NCBI GenBank assembly: GCA_016872605.1
Contig: VGZI01000005.1
Location: forward strand, 1 to 64,000
Reading direction: 5' to 3'
Length of the DNA: 64,000 bases
DNA from: Planctomycetota bacterium
GTDB taxonomy: Bacteria > Planctomycetota > Planctomycetia > Gemmatales > Gemmataceae
The position numbers and the translations under genes were made by a program. The notes beneath the pieces are model-generated. The model made no database searches. It saw nothing but the letters and a program-made list of their open reading frames with translations, and was not told where the DNA came from. Shown piece by piece: positions 52,026 through 61,265 of this stretch; position 1 is the stretch's first letter; the number at the start of each line of letters is the position of its first letter.

Positions 52026-53573
52026 ATGAGCACGCAGGCAGCGCCGACCTTTCAGCAAAAACTCGGACTGTTCGACGCCACCATGCTCGTTGCCGGGTCG
52101 ATGATCGGCTCCGGCATCTTCATCGTCTCGGCCGACATTGCGCGCGACGTCGGTTCGCCAGGCTGGTTGATCCTCGTTTGGCTGCTCACCGGCGTGCTCA
52201 CCGTCATCGGCGCTCTCAGCTATGCGGAACTCGCCGCCATGATGCCCGACGCCGGCGGACAGTACGTCTTCCTGCGTGAAGCCTATGGGCCACTCTGGGC
52301 GTTTCTCAACGGCTGGACGACCTTTCTCGTCATTCAGACCGGCTTCATCGCGGCGGTCGGCGTTGCGTTTGCTAAATTCCTCGGAGTTCTAGTGCCGGAG
52401 CTGGGCACGAACTATTACATCCCCGCGCTAACCTTGAGCGAGACGACGTATATCATCGAGATACCAGTGCCCTGGATGGAGAAGCCGATCGAGTTCTTCA
52501 AACGGGAGGGCTTCAAGGTCTCGTCGGGCCAACTGGTCGCCGTCGCCGTCGCGGTGATTCTTGCGGCGATCAACACCTTCGGCATCGAAGGCGGACGCTG
52601 GGTTCAGAACTTGTTCACCGTGTCGAAGCTCCTCGGCCTGGCGCTGCTGATTGTGCTCGGCCTGACCGTCGCCGCCAACGCTGACGCCATTAGCCGAAAC
52701 ACCGCCGATCTGTGGAACGGCATGTACACGACGGACGCCTTCAAGCAGATGGACTCCTTCACGCACTGGGCGCCGCTGGCGATTGTCCTAGTGCTCAGCG
52801 GCGCCATGGTCGGCTCGCTGTTCTCGTCGGACGCCTGGAACAACGTCACCTACGTCGCCGGCGAAGTAAAGGAACCGGAGCGCACCCTGCCCTGGGGATT
52901 GGTCCTCGGCACCGGCAGCGTCATTCTCCTTTACATCCTCGCCAACTTCGCGTACCTGTCGGCCCTCCCCATGAACGGCAAGAAGGACGTGCCCGACAAC
53001 GCCGAGAACGCAGCGTTTCAGCGCGGCATCAATCACGCCAAAGACGATCGCGTCGGGACGGCCGTGCTGGAGGAAGTCTCGCCAGGGGTCGGCGTGCCAT
53101 TGATGGCCGTCATCATCATGATCTCGACCTTCGGTTGCAACAATGGCCTGACCATCATGGGCGCACGCATGTATTACGCGATGGCCAAAGACGGGCTCTT
53201 CTTTCAATCGTGCGGACGACTCAATGGTTACGGCGTGCCCGCGGTCGGCATTTGGCTGCAATGTGCATGGGCCATCGTGCTCATCTTCTCCGGCGGATAC
53301 AGCGACCTGTTGGACTACATCATCTTCGCGGCGCTCTTCTTTTACATCCTGACGGTTTCGGCCGTCTTTGTGCTGCGGCACACCAAGCCCGATGCGCCGA
53401 GGCCTTATCAAGCATGGGGTTACCCGGTCATCCCGGCTCTATATATTGTGGTTTGTGCCGTCATCATGCTTTCGCTGTTGGTCGCCAAGCCGAAGTACAG
53501 TTGGCCAAGCTTCTTGATCGTGCTGACGGGGATACCGGTGTATTTTCTGTGGCGACGGATGAATCGGGAGTAA
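52026..53573 (+). CDS. APC-family amino-acid permease
   Basis: The 515-residue membrane protein has about twelve helices. FDATMLVAGSMIGSGIFIVSADIA is the conserved first helix with the G-S/A-G motif, and GGQYVFLREAYGPLWAFLNGW is helix 3. The start at 52026 has AAGGAAG upstream. A hydrophilic loop around residues 320-340 (NGKKDVPDNAENAAFQRGINHAK) is longer than usual. Substrate is not determined. It is followed by a second APC gene with a palindrome between. Confidence 0.88.
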   Translation: MSTQAAPTFQQKLGLFDATMLVAGSMIGSGIFIVSADIARDVGSPGWLILVWLLTGVLTVIGALSYAELAAMMPDAGGQYVFLREAYGPLWAFLNGWTTFLVIQTGFIAAVGVAFAKFLGVLVPELGTNYYIPALTLSETTYIIEIPVPWMEKPIEFFKREGFKVSSGQLVAVAVAVILAAINTFGIEGGRWVQNLFTVSKLLGLALLIVLGLTVAANADAISRNTADLWNGMYTTDAFKQMDSFTHWAPLAIVLVLSGAMVGSLFSSDAWNNVTYVAGEVKEPERTLPWGLVLGTGSVILLYILANFAYLSALPMNGKKDVPDNAENAAFQRGINHAKDDRVGTAVLEEVSPGVGVPLMAVIIMISTFGCNNGLTIMGARMYYAMAKDGLFFQSCGRLNGYGVPAVGIWLQCAWAIVLIFSGGYSDLLDYIIFAALFFYILTVSAVFVLRHTKPDAPRPYQAWGYPVIPALYIVVCAVIMLSLLVAKPKYSWPSFLIVLTGIPVYFLWRRMNRE

Positions 53574-53575
53574 CC

Positions 53576-53620
53576 GCTTGCGGCGTAGCGATTGCATGGC
53601 GCCGGGCGAGCGCTAAACGT
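53576..53620. repeat. GCGCTAAACG palindrome between the two transporter genes
   Basis: A degenerate left arm (CGGCGTAGCGATTGCATGG) faces GGGCGAGCGCTAAACG, with the same GGCGCC centre as its relatives at 51896 and 55709. The three copies frame the two transporter genes. Confidence 0.7.
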
Positions 53621-53639
53621 AAACAACAAAGGGATGCCT

Positions 53640-55706
53640 ATGTTCTGGGACCGACTATTCGCGACAAAGACATTGGAGATGCTCGATGCCGAGGCGAAGG
53701 GGGAGAACCGCCTGCGCCGGGTGCTGGGGCCGGTCGGCCTGACGTCGCTGGGCGTCGGAGCGATCATCGGGGCCGGTATCTTCGTGATGACCGGCCGCGT
53801 CGCAGCGAATGACGCTGGGCCGGGCGTCTTGCTGTCGTATGCCATCGCGGGAATCGCCTGCGCCCTGGCGGCGTTCTGCTACTCTGAATTCGCTTCAATG
53901 GCGCCGGTCGCCGGCAGCGCGTACACCTACGCCTACGCCACTCTGGGCGAAGTCTTTGCCTGGATCATCGGCTGGGACTTGATCCTCGAATACGCTATGA
54001 GCGCCGCCACGGTTGCCTCGTTTTGGTCCAACTACCTTAACAAGCTCTTGGAGGTGCTGCACATCCCGAAAGTGCCGTGGTGGCTTTGCAGCGACCCCTT
54101 CTCGACGCCCGGCGCGATCATGAACCTCCCGGCCGTGGTCATCCTCATGGCCTGCACGGCGGTGCTCGTCATCGGCATTCGTGAAAGCGCCGCGTCCAAC
54201 ACGGCGCTGGTGCTTCTCAAGCTCGGCGTCGTGATCTTCGTCATCATCGTCGGCATCAGCTACATCAACTCCGAGAACTTCTTCGGCATTCCTTCCGAAG
54301 GCCGTAAACTCCCGGAGCAGACCATCATTCCCGACAAGGCCCAAGAGCACGCAAAACTGGAAGCAACACTGTTGAAAGTCGCCGGCGACTGGTCGAAGCA
54401 GTTCGTCGATGATGAACAGAAGGCCAAGAAGCTCGAAGTCCAGAGCGTCAACGTGACCACGAACAACGCCGGCACGAAGGAACTGGTGAGCGACAAATCC
54501 CCAGAGCCCAAATCCGAAGCGGAGCGAAAGGCCGACGAGGAAGCGAAAAAGGATCCCGTTCGCACTCGCGCCAAAAAGCTGACCGATCAAGCCCTCGCCG
54601 CCTTCATCGTCGGCATTGCCGACAAGGAGGAACACAAACAGTCCGAACACTGGAAGGCGATGAAGAAGAAGTATGAGGGGAAACTCCCGACGTCGGAAAA
54701 GGACAAGGAGATCGTCAAGGTCATCATTCGGCAAGCCAAGGAGGAAGCCCCCAAGAAAGTCGCCGAAAAGTGGGGCATGGTCGGCGAGCTCGGCATCAAC
54801 GAAACGCTCACCACCATCGACAACAAGACACGCAACAACTTTATGCCCTATGGCATTTCCGGCGTCATGCTCGGGGCTGCCTTGGTGTTCTTTGCCTTCA
54901 TCGGCTTCGACTCGATCTCGACGCACTCCGAGGAGGCCATCGACCCGCAGCGCGACGTTCCGATCGGCATTCTCGCGTCGCTCGGCATTTGCACTGTCTT
55001 GTACATCCTCGTCTCAGCTGTGATTACGGGCATGGTCCCGTACTACGACATCGACGTGTCGGCGGCGATCGCGTCGGCCTTCACCGACGAAGGGACGCGC
55101 ACGCACAGTTGGATCCTCAATGCGGCCGGCGGGTTGATCGCGGCCGGCGCCCTGGCCGGCATGACCAGCGTGCTCCTGATCACGTTCCTTAGCCAGTCGC
55201 GCATCTTCCTGGCGATGGCCCGCGACGGCCTGATGCCTCACAGCATCTTCGGCGCCGTCCACGAGGATTTCAAGACGCCGCACATCTCGACCATTGTCAC
55301 GGGCACGCTGATGTCGCTCGTGTCGGCCTTCACGCCCATCGCCGTTCTCGAGGAAATGGTCAACATCGGCACGCTCTTCGCGTTTGTCGTGGTCTGTGCG
55401 GCCGTGTTGATTCTGCGCATCAAGCGGCCCGATGCGCCGCGGCCGTTCACGTGTCCGATGGTGTTTGTCATCGCACCGCTCGGCATCCTGGTGAACCTGA
55501 CGCTGATGTTCTTCCTGCCGGCCGACACCTGGTATCGGCTCATTGTCTGGCTCGGTTTGGGCCTGGTGATTTACTTCGGGTTCGGGTATCACTATAGCGT
55601 GATGCGCGACGTGGAAGCCGGCGGCGCTGTACCCGGAGCGGCGGGGTCCGCCGAAGCGCCGGCGGAACCCGCCGTCAAGCCGCCAGAGACCGGGATCAAG
55701 GAGTGA
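53640..55706 (+). CDS. CAT-type amino-acid transporter with a large inserted soluble segment
   Basis: The 688-residue protein follows cationic amino-acid transporter (APC) architecture: GLTSLGVGAIIGAGIFVMTG, YAYATLGEVFAWIIGWDLILEYA, FFAFIGFDSISTHSEEAIDPQRDVPIGI. Between NSENFFGIP (about residue 213) and NNFMPYGISG (about 397) lies some 180 residues of lysine- and glutamate-rich soluble sequence where ordinary CAT proteins have a short loop. The C-terminus is proline/alanine-rich. ATG 53640 has AAGGG upstream. Confidence 0.85.
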   Translation: MFWDRLFATKTLEMLDAEAKGENRLRRVLGPVGLTSLGVGAIIGAGIFVMTGRVAANDAGPGVLLSYAIAGIACALAAFCYSEFASMAPVAGSAYTYAYATLGEVFAWIIGWDLILEYAMSAATVASFWSNYLNKLLEVLHIPKVPWWLCSDPFSTPGAIMNLPAVVILMACTAVLVIGIRESAASNTALVLLKLGVVIFVIIVGISYINSENFFGIPSEGRKLPEQTIIPDKAQEHAKLEATLLKVAGDWSKQFVDDEQKAKKLEVQSVNVTTNNAGTKELVSDKSPEPKSEAERKADEEAKKDPVRTRAKKLTDQALAAFIVGIADKEEHKQSEHWKAMKKKYEGKLPTSEKDKEIVKVIIRQAKEEAPKKVAEKWGMVGELGINETLTTIDNKTRNNFMPYGISGVMLGAALVFFAFIGFDSISTHSEEAIDPQRDVPIGILASLGICTVLYILVSAVITGMVPYYDIDVSAAIASAFTDEGTRTHSWILNAAGGLIAAGALAGMTSVLLITFLSQSRIFLAMARDGLMPHSIFGAVHEDFKTPHISTIVTGTLMSLVSAFTPIAVLEEMVNIGTLFAFVVVCAAVLILRIKRPDAPRPFTCPMVFVIAPLGILVNLTLMFFLPADTWYRLIVWLGLGLVIYFGFGYHYSVMRDVEAGGAVPGAAGSAEAPAEPAVKPPETGIKE

Positions 55707-55708
55707 CG

Positions 55709-55757
55709 CTCTTCGTTTATCGTTCGCATGGCGCCACGCGGGCGCTAAACGAAGAGG
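55709..55757. repeat. CGTTTATCG/CGCTAAACG palindrome after the CAT-type gene
   Basis: CTCTTCGTTTATCGTTCGC faces GGGCGCTAAACGAAGAG; only a few bases differ from 41406-41455. It starts three bases after the stop. Confidence 0.85.
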
Positions 55758-55761
55758 ATCA

Positions 55762-55802
55762 ATCGCGCATGTTCCGCGCGGAACATGCGCGATCATTTTT
55801 TT
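55762..55802 (+). terminator. Perfect 32-base palindrome followed by a T-run
   Basis: The palindrome at 55762-55793 (left half ATCGCGCATGTTCCGC) is exact and is followed by CATTTTTTTG. It is well placed to end transcription of the transporter gene. Confidence 0.85.
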
Positions 55803-55847
55803 GCAACCGACATGGCAATTCTCACTCGGACCTGGGTATGCTGAACA

Positions 55848-55897
55848 GTGGAGCACATTTTCAACGTGCCGCGAAGCACGTTGAAAACATGCTCCAC
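55848..55897 (+). promoter_or_regulatory. Hairpin directly upstream of the priA ribosome-binding site
   Basis: Arms 55848-55869 and 55876-55897 pair over 22 positions with two mismatches around a 6-base loop (CGCGAA). The priA Shine-Dalgarno GGAGG starts two bases later. A 5' leader hairpin stabilising or masking the site is possible. Confidence 0.6.
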
Positions 55898-55908
55898 GGA
55901 GGTTCTGC

Positions 55909-58230
55909 ATGCAGCCCAGCCTTTTTGAGCCGGACGCCCTCGCGCAGACGATTTCCGCCGGGTTCGCGGAAGTCGTTTTCGATCGCCCGCTCGATCATGC
56001 CTACACTTACGCCGTACCGGCGGCGCTGCGCGATCGGCTACGCGTCGGCAAACGCGTGTTGGCCCCGTTCGGGCGAGGCGACAAGCAAATCGTCGGCTTC
56101 TGTGTCGGCGTGAGCGATGCGAAGCCGGAACGCAAAGTCAAGGCGATCCTCGATGTGCTCGACGACGACGCCCTATTGACCGAGCCGCTCTTGAAGCTGA
56201 CGCGCTGGATGGCGGACTATTATTTGTGCGGCTGGGGCCAGGTGCTCAACGCGGTAGTGCCGGCGGGGGTCAAGAAGCAGGCCGGCACGCGCATGACGCC
56301 GATCGTGGAGCTGGTTCCCGACGCGCTCCTGCCCGATCCGTTGCCGCACCTCTCGCCGAAACAGAAACGCGTCTACGAGTACTTGAAGGCCAACGCGGCG
56401 CCGATCGAGTTGCGTCGCATCATCGCCGAAACGGGTTGTGGCAACGCGCCGATCGAGGCGCTCGTGGAGAAGGGGTACGCGCGGCGGCGGTCGGGGCGCG
56501 TGGAAAGCGAGACGACGATCTCGCAACCCGTGGACGATCTTGATCGTAGACTTCACGCTCCGCGTGAAGCTCCTCTCGCGGAGCGAGAGGTCTACGATCT
56601 GACTGCAGATCAAGCCGCCGCTTGGACCGTCCTCGAACCGGCGCTGCAATCGGGCGGATTTCGCTCGTTCCTGTTGCACGGGATCACCGGCAGCGGCAAG
56701 ACAGAACTGTACTTGCGCGCGATCGAAGAGATCAGGCGCCAGGGCAAGACGGCCCTCGTTCTCGTTCCGGAGATCAGCCTGACGCCGCAGACCATCGACG
56801 CCTTTCGTGGAAGATGCGGCGACATCGCGGTGCTGCACAGTCACCTGCACACGGCCGAGCGCGGCAGTCATTGGCGTCGCATCGCCCGCGGCGAAGCGAC
56901 CGTCGTCGTTGGCGCCCGCAGCGCCGTCTTCGCGCCGACGCAAAACCTCGGCCTCATCGTCATCGATGAAGAACATGAGACCAGCTTCAAGCAAGAAGCA
57001 ACGCCGCGCTACCACGCCCGCGATGTCGCCGTCATGCGGGCGCGCCTCGAGAACATCCCCATCCTCCTCGGTTCTGCGACGCCGTCGCTGGAAAGCTGGC
57101 ACAACGCCCAGCGCGGGCAGTACACGCTCTTGTCGTTGCCTAAGCGCGTCGCCGATCGCCCGTTGCCTCAAGTTCGGCTCATCGATCTGCGTCACGATCG
57201 CCATCCCGATAAAAAGCCGCACGGCCTCTCGCCGAGCCTGCAGCGAGCGATGAAGCACGCGCTCGACACCGGCGGCCAGGTCATGCTCTTGCTCAACCGC
57301 CGTGGTTACTCGACGTACTTGCACTGCCCGGCGTGCGGCCACGTCGAGCATTGCAAGTTCTGCGACCTGTCGATGACGTATCACCGCGATCGCCACGTCA
57401 CCATGTGCCATTATTGCGGCTTCGAGAACAAGCCGCCCGATCGCTGCGCCGTGTGCGGCACGGGCGTCGTCGTGTATCAAGGCATGGGCACCGAGAAACT
57501 GCAAGCCGAGATCGAAGCGAAGTTCCCGAATCACTCGGTCGAACGCATGGACTCGGACACCATGAAGCGGCCCGGCAGCCACCAAAAGGTGCTGGCCGCA
57601 TTTCGGCGCGGCGAGATTCAGATCCTGCTCGGCACTCAGATGATCGCCAAGGGGCTCGACTTTCCGAACGTGACGTTGGTGGGCGTCGTCAACGCAGATG
57701 TTGGTCTGCACCACGCCGACTTCCGGGCCTCGGAACGCACGTTTCAACTCTTGGCTCAGGTTGCTGGCCGCACCGGGCGCGGCGAAGCGGGCGGGTACGT
57801 GTACATTCAGACGATGCAGCCGGAGCATCCGAGCATCGCCTTGGCGGTGAATCACGATTACCTGACGTTTGCGCATGAAGAGATGCAGATCAGGCGGGCG
57901 CACAATTATCCGCCGTTCCAGCGAATGGCGAGACTCATCGTGCGATCCAAGGACGAGAAGGCCGGCAACGAATACGCCGACCGCCTCGCCGCCGCGTTTC
58001 GCGTCGTGCTGGATCAACGCAAGCAAGCCGCCGAGCCGGGCGAGTTGCGCTTGCTCGGTCCGGCCGAGGCGGCGGTATTTCGCTTGAAGGGCTATTTTCG
58101 CTTTCACTTTCAGTTGCAGAGCGCGAGTTCAGCGGTACTGCATCAAGTGCTGCGCGCCGTGCTGCCGACGGTGCGCGTCCCGGTCGGCGTGGAGTTGACG
58201 ATCGACATCGATCCGCAGGACATGCTGTGA
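55909..58230 (+). CDS. priA: Primosomal replication-restart helicase PriA, with repeat insertion
   Basis: The 773-residue helicase reloads the replisome at stalled forks. Walker A is GITGSGKTE (near residue 257), the DEEH box is IDEEHETSFKQE (near 352), and the zinc cluster is CPACGHVEHCKFCDLS ... CHYCGFENKPPDRCAVCG (about 472-520). The ATG at 55909 has GGAGG. A 58-base palindromic element is in frame at residues 212-230, between the N-terminal DNA-binding part and the helicase core. The helicase motifs are intact. Confidence 0.96.
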   Translation: MQPSLFEPDALAQTISAGFAEVVFDRPLDHAYTYAVPAALRDRLRVGKRVLAPFGRGDKQIVGFCVGVSDAKPERKVKAILDVLDDDALLTEPLLKLTRWMADYYLCGWGQVLNAVVPAGVKKQAGTRMTPIVELVPDALLPDPLPHLSPKQKRVYEYLKANAAPIELRRIIAETGCGNAPIEALVEKGYARRRSGRVESETTISQPVDDLDRRLHAPREAPLAEREVYDLTADQAAAWTVLEPALQSGGFRSFLLHGITGSGKTELYLRAIEEIRRQGKTALVLVPEISLTPQTIDAFRGRCGDIAVLHSHLHTAERGSHWRRIARGEATVVVGARSAVFAPTQNLGLIVIDEEHETSFKQEATPRYHARDVAVMRARLENIPILLGSATPSLESWHNAQRGQYTLLSLPKRVADRPLPQVRLIDLRHDRHPDKKPHGLSPSLQRAMKHALDTGGQVMLLLNRRGYSTYLHCPACGHVEHCKFCDLSMTYHRDRHVTMCHYCGFENKPPDRCAVCGTGVVVYQGMGTEKLQAEIEAKFPNHSVERMDSDTMKRPGSHQKVLAAFRRGEIQILLGTQMIAKGLDFPNVTLVGVVNADVGLHHADFRASERTFQLLAQVAGRTGRGEAGGYVYIQTMQPEHPSIALAVNHDYLTFAHEEMQIRRAHNYPPFQRMARLIVRSKDEKAGNEYADRLAAAFRVVLDQRKQAAEPGELRLLGPAEAAVFRLKGYFRFHFQLQSASSAVLHQVLRAVLPTVRVPVGVELTIDIDPQDML
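56542..56599. repeat. In-frame double-hairpin palindrome inside priA
   Basis: Perfect outer arms GATCGTAGAC/GTCTACGATC enclose CTTCACGCTCCGCGTGAAG and CTCTCGCGGAGCGAGAG. The arrangement is the same as the intergenic copy after htrA (19081-19132). It adds about 19 codons without breaking the frame. Confidence 0.85.
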
Positions 58231-58242
58231 TGTTGCATCAAT

Positions 58243-58267
58243 TCAGAGCTTGAAGCGTAAGCGAAGG
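58243..58267. repeat. Single arm of the TTCGCTTACGCTTCAGG family
   Basis: TCAGAGCTTGAAGCGTAAGC occurs 13 bases after the priA stop, in the gap to the convergent DUF1501 gene. The right side continues as CCTTCGCGGGCGCTGACGG, a degenerate second arm. Confidence 0.65.
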
Positions 58268-58314
58268 CTGTGACTTGCCCTTCGCGGGCGCTGACGGTCG
58301 GAGGTACGCCCAAC

Positions 58315-59778
58315 CTACGCCAAAATCGAGTCAAGCACATGCCCGTGCACGTCGGTAAGGCGGCGTTCGATGCCGTTGTGGTAGAAACTCAGGCGTTCGT
58401 GATCGAGGCCCAAAAGGTGCAGGATCGTTGCGTGTAAATCGTAGATGGTTGTGACACGCGAGACGGCCTGATAGCCGAAGTCGTCGGTGGCGCCGTACGA
58501 CAAGCCATGCTTGACGCCGGCGCCGGCGAGCCAAACGGTGAACCCATGCGGGTTGTGATCGCGGCCTGTGGCGCCGCGCTGGAACGTCGGCATGCGGCCA
58601 AATTCGGTCACCCAGGCGACCAGCGTGTCGTCCAGAAGGCCGCGCTGCTTCAGATCGCGCAAGAGCGCGGCGCACGGCTGATCGAGGATGGGGCCGTGGA
58701 TGTCGTACTGGGTCTTCAGGACGCGATGGCCGTCCCAGTTGCCGACGCCTTCGCCCATGGCATAGGCGCCGTTGAAGAGCTGGACGAACCGGACGCCCTG
58801 CTCGAGAAGTCGGCGGGCGAGGACACAGTTGCGCGCGAAGCCGGCCTTGATGCGATTGCTGTCGTTGACGCCGTAGCGATTGAGCGTCGCCGTGGATTCG
58901 CGCGACAGATCGCCGACCTCTGCGGCGCGCAGTTGCATGCGGGCGGCAAGTTCATAGCTGGCGATGCGGGCGGCCAACTCGGTGTCGCCCGGCCGTCGCC
59001 GCAGATGCTCCTCGTTTAGCGCTCGCAGAAAATCGCGCGTCGCATTGTCCTCCGGCAGTGAAATCTCCGCGGGCCGAGCCAAATGGGCGATCGGCCGATC
59101 CGCGTTGAACGCCGTCCCCTGAAAGACGGCCGGGAGAAACGCGCTGCCCCAGTTGTTCGGTCCGACTTGAGGGACGCCGCGCGGATCGGGGATGGCGACG
59201 AACGCGGGCAGGTCGGCGCTCTCGCTGCCAAGTGCGTAGCTCACCCACGCGCCGATCGACGGGAAGCCATCGAGCGTGTAGCCGGTCGACATCTGATTCT
59301 CGGCCGGCCCGTGCGTGTTGGAGCGAGCCGTCATCGAGTGTATAAAGCACATCTCGTCGGCCAGCTCGGCGAGGTTCGGCAACAGGTCCGAGATCATCTT
59401 GCCCGACTGCCCGCGCGGCCGAAAACGCCAGAGCGGCCCAGCCAAGTTTCCGTTCTCGCCCTGAAACGTGATGAGCCGATCGACGCCCGGCATCGGCTGA
59501 CCGTCGCGCCGCACCAGTTCCGGTTTGTAGTCGAACGTGTCGACATGGCTCACGGCGCCGGAGCAGAAGATCATCAGCACGCGATTGGCCTTTGCGGCGA
59601 AGTGCGGCGGTCGAGCAGCGTACGGCGCTTCGGGACGAATGCTCGGCCTGATCGGGTTCGCGAGCAATCCTTCATCGGCGAGCAGCGACGCCAGCGCAAT
59701 GCTGCCCAGCCCGCCGGCGGCTTGAAGGAAGCTACGGCGGTCGAGCATTTCGGTAGATCGCGAGGCTGGTGAAGTCAT
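58315..59778 (-). CDS. DUF1501 secreted protein
   Basis: The 487-residue protein starts [25 protein letters not shown], a Tat-type signal. DUF1501 motifs follow: [73 protein letters not shown] and [24 protein letters not shown] 59778 has GGAAG; 59748 is the alternative. As for the other two DUF1501 genes, no DUF1549/1553 partner is present. It is convergent with priA. Confidence 0.92.
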   Translation of the reverse strand: MTSPASRSTEMLDRRSFLQAAGGLGSIALASLLADEGLLANPIRPSIRPEAPYAARPPHFAAKANRVLMIFCSGAVSHVDTFDYKPELVRRDGQPMPGVDRLITFQGENGNLAGPLWRFRPRGQSGKMISDLLPNLAELADEMCFIHSMTARSNTHGPAENQMSTGYTLDGFPSIGAWVSYALGSESADLPAFVAIPDPRGVPQVGPNNWGSAFLPAVFQGTAFNADRPIAHLARPAEISLPEDNATRDFLRALNEEHLRRRPGDTELAARIASYELAARMQLRAAEVGDLSRESTATLNRYGVNDSNRIKAGFARNCVLARRLLEQGVRFVQLFNGAYAMGEGVGNWDGHRVLKTQYDIHGPILDQPCAALLRDLKQRGLLDDTLVAWVTEFGRMPTFQRGATGRDHNPHGFTVWLAGAGVKHGLSYGATDDFGYQAVSRVTTIYDLHATILHLLGLDHERLSFYHNGIERRLTDVHGHVLDSILA

Positions 59779-59977
59779 GTTCTGCTTCCGGATAGCTGTC
59801 ACGATTCAGGCGTTACTTCTCATCGTATATGAAGTGTTCATCGTTCAAATGATCAGCCGTGACGCGATCGGCTTTTTTTGAAAAAAGATCGTGCCGTTCG
59901 GCCAGGATTATGCGATCATTCAACATTCAGTTGCGTAAGCCGAATCGATGCATTTTCGTCAAAGGGAGGATCTGATC

Positions 59978-60586
59978 ATGCTGGGCCAGTGCACGTGGAG
60001 AGTTTCGGCAATCATGGCGATGGGCGCGTGCCTATTCGCGTTCTGGTTGAGCGATTCACCCGTTGATGGGCGTGAGAAGGGGAAGGACGCAGCCGTGCTC
60101 AAGGGCAAGATCGGCGCCATCGACACGGATAACCGAACAATCACGCTGGTGATTACAGCATACGATCGCAAGAAACAGGAAGCGACGGAGACGGAGAAGG
60201 TGTTGCAAGTGCCGAAGGACGCCATCATCATGCAGGACGACGTGCCAACGAAGCTCGACGATGTCAAGCGCGGCTGCCCGACCACGGTCAAGGTGGAAAA
60301 GGACAAAGCTGTCAGCATCGCCGTGGACGGACCGACGATTCGCGGCCAGTTCAAGGCGACGAATCCCGATCGGAACACCATCACGGTGATCGCCGGACGC
60401 GACATGGGCGAGAAGGTCTACCACCTCTTGAAGTCGACGAAAGTGACGAACAAGGACGGCAAGACGAGCAAAGTTCAGGACATTCAGGTCGGCGCGGAAA
60501 TCGTGCTGACGCTATCAGTGGCCGGAGACAGCACCGTAATCCGCATTCAGCCGGTTGTGCTGGAAAAGAACAGACGCGGAGACTGA
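59978..60586 (+). CDS. Small secreted protein of unknown function
   Basis: The 202-residue protein has an N-terminal hydrophobic signal (VSAIMAMGACLFAFWLSDSP). Its beta-rich body has two similar units, KGKIGAIDTDNRTITLVI and GQFKATNPDRNTITVIAG, suggesting duplicated small barrels. The ATG at 59978 has AAAGGGAGGA, a strong ribosome-binding site. No known family was recognised beyond this. Confidence 0.75.
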   Translation: MLGQCTWRVSAIMAMGACLFAFWLSDSPVDGREKGKDAAVLKGKIGAIDTDNRTITLVITAYDRKKQEATETEKVLQVPKDAIIMQDDVPTKLDDVKRGCPTTVKVEKDKAVSIAVDGPTIRGQFKATNPDRNTITVIAGRDMGEKVYHLLKSTKVTNKDGKTSKVQDIQVGAEIVLTLSVAGDSTVIRIQPVVLEKNRRGD

Positions 60587-60653
60587 ACGCTATCGCGCGA
60601 GTGAGATTCAACCACGGATGAACACGTCGCGCCTTTGATGCCGAAACCAAAAA

Positions 60654-60720
60654 TGAAACGCAGAGTGCGCAGAGAACGCGGAGTGCCGAGCGAATCACTC
60701 TCCGCGTTCTCTGCGTTTCA
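60654..60720. repeat. Palindrome of the GCAGAG family (copy 3)
   Basis: Its left arm starts with the same TGAAACGCAGAGTGCGCAGA as the perfect palindrome at 22554; the right arm ends with CTCTGCGTTTCA but lacks one GCGCACT unit. It lies downstream of the gene ending at 60586. Confidence 0.75.
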
Positions 60721-60789
60721 AAATTGGGTGTCGAAAATCGATTGCGCAGCGGCGTGCGCGTCCAAGTGGTGGAGGAATGCGATGCATAT

Positions 60790-60821
60790 CCGTACTACTA
60801 TCAATCAATTTCTTCGTGTGA
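60790..60821. repeat. Direct repeat of 832-863
   Basis: CCGTACTACTATCAAT and TTTCTTCGTGTGA are shared exactly, separated by three differing bases. The other end of the element at 724-844 is not found here. Confidence 0.6.
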
Positions 60822-61215
60822 CAACGAGATTATCTGAGACCCCGGATCACTTGATGGTACGGATAAAGAGAAAAGAGATTATTTGGACGTCGCCACTTTG
60901 AAGCCCTGCGACCCCTCATTGCGGCGAACGAGCGTTGGTCAAACTGGTTCCCGCTTTCGTTGCATTTCGTGGGGGGATGAGTGTGCAACGAATGCGCGCA
61001 CGTGCTTTTTTCTAAAGGAGTTACGTATCAAAAATACGTTGCATGGTGTTGACCAAGTTGAAGAAGTGGCGCTGTCCAACTAAGGAAGTGCGGAAAGCAC
61101 AAGAGAGTTGGGCGGTTCAGTATCTCCACGTTCCCGCTTGGTCACGGCCGCTCCCGTATCACCTATCTGTGCGATCAGTGTAATCCGTGGTTGGTTCTTG
61201 GTGGTTGCAGCCTAC

Positions 61216-61239
61216 CCGCGCTAGGCTCCCCGTGGTTCA
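61216..61239. repeat. Inverted repeat of 549-572
   Basis: Twenty-four bases are the exact reverse complement of 549-572, and similarity continues more weakly on the outer side (GTGGTTGC). The two copies are about 60 kb apart. Confidence 0.65.
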
Positions 61240-61265
61240 GTGCCGGCGGCGATCAGCGAAAAACA

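Larger units (their letters stand above)
60587..61265. other. Gene-free region with dispersed repeats
   Basis: No gene is seen in 679 bases. It contains a GCAGAG-family palindrome (60654-60720), a copy of the right end of the small element at 724-844 (60790-60821) and a 24-base exact inverted match (61216-61239) to 549-572. The stretch looks like decayed or repeat-invaded DNA. Confidence 0.55.

Noticed and set aside
55766-55789. The perfect palindrome contains TGTTCCGCGCGGAACA, reminiscent of a ParB parS site
   Set aside because: The central four bases differ from the strongly conserved parS core (CACGTG), the palindrome is longer than parS, and it is followed by seven T right after a gene. 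A terminator explains it better.
56173-58107. Very long open frame on the strand opposite priA (also opposite glgP at 2906-4294 and the DUF4159 gene at 27327-29018)
   Set aside because: These are frames left open by high third-position GC of the real genes; they have no domain resemblance and no ribosome-binding site.
59010-59026. CGTTTAGCGCTCGCA inside the DUF1501 gene matches one arm of the GCGCTAAACG family
   Set aside because: Only one arm is present, there is no facing partner, and the encoded residues (RALNEEH) fit the expected protein sequence at this point. Chance similarity is likely.
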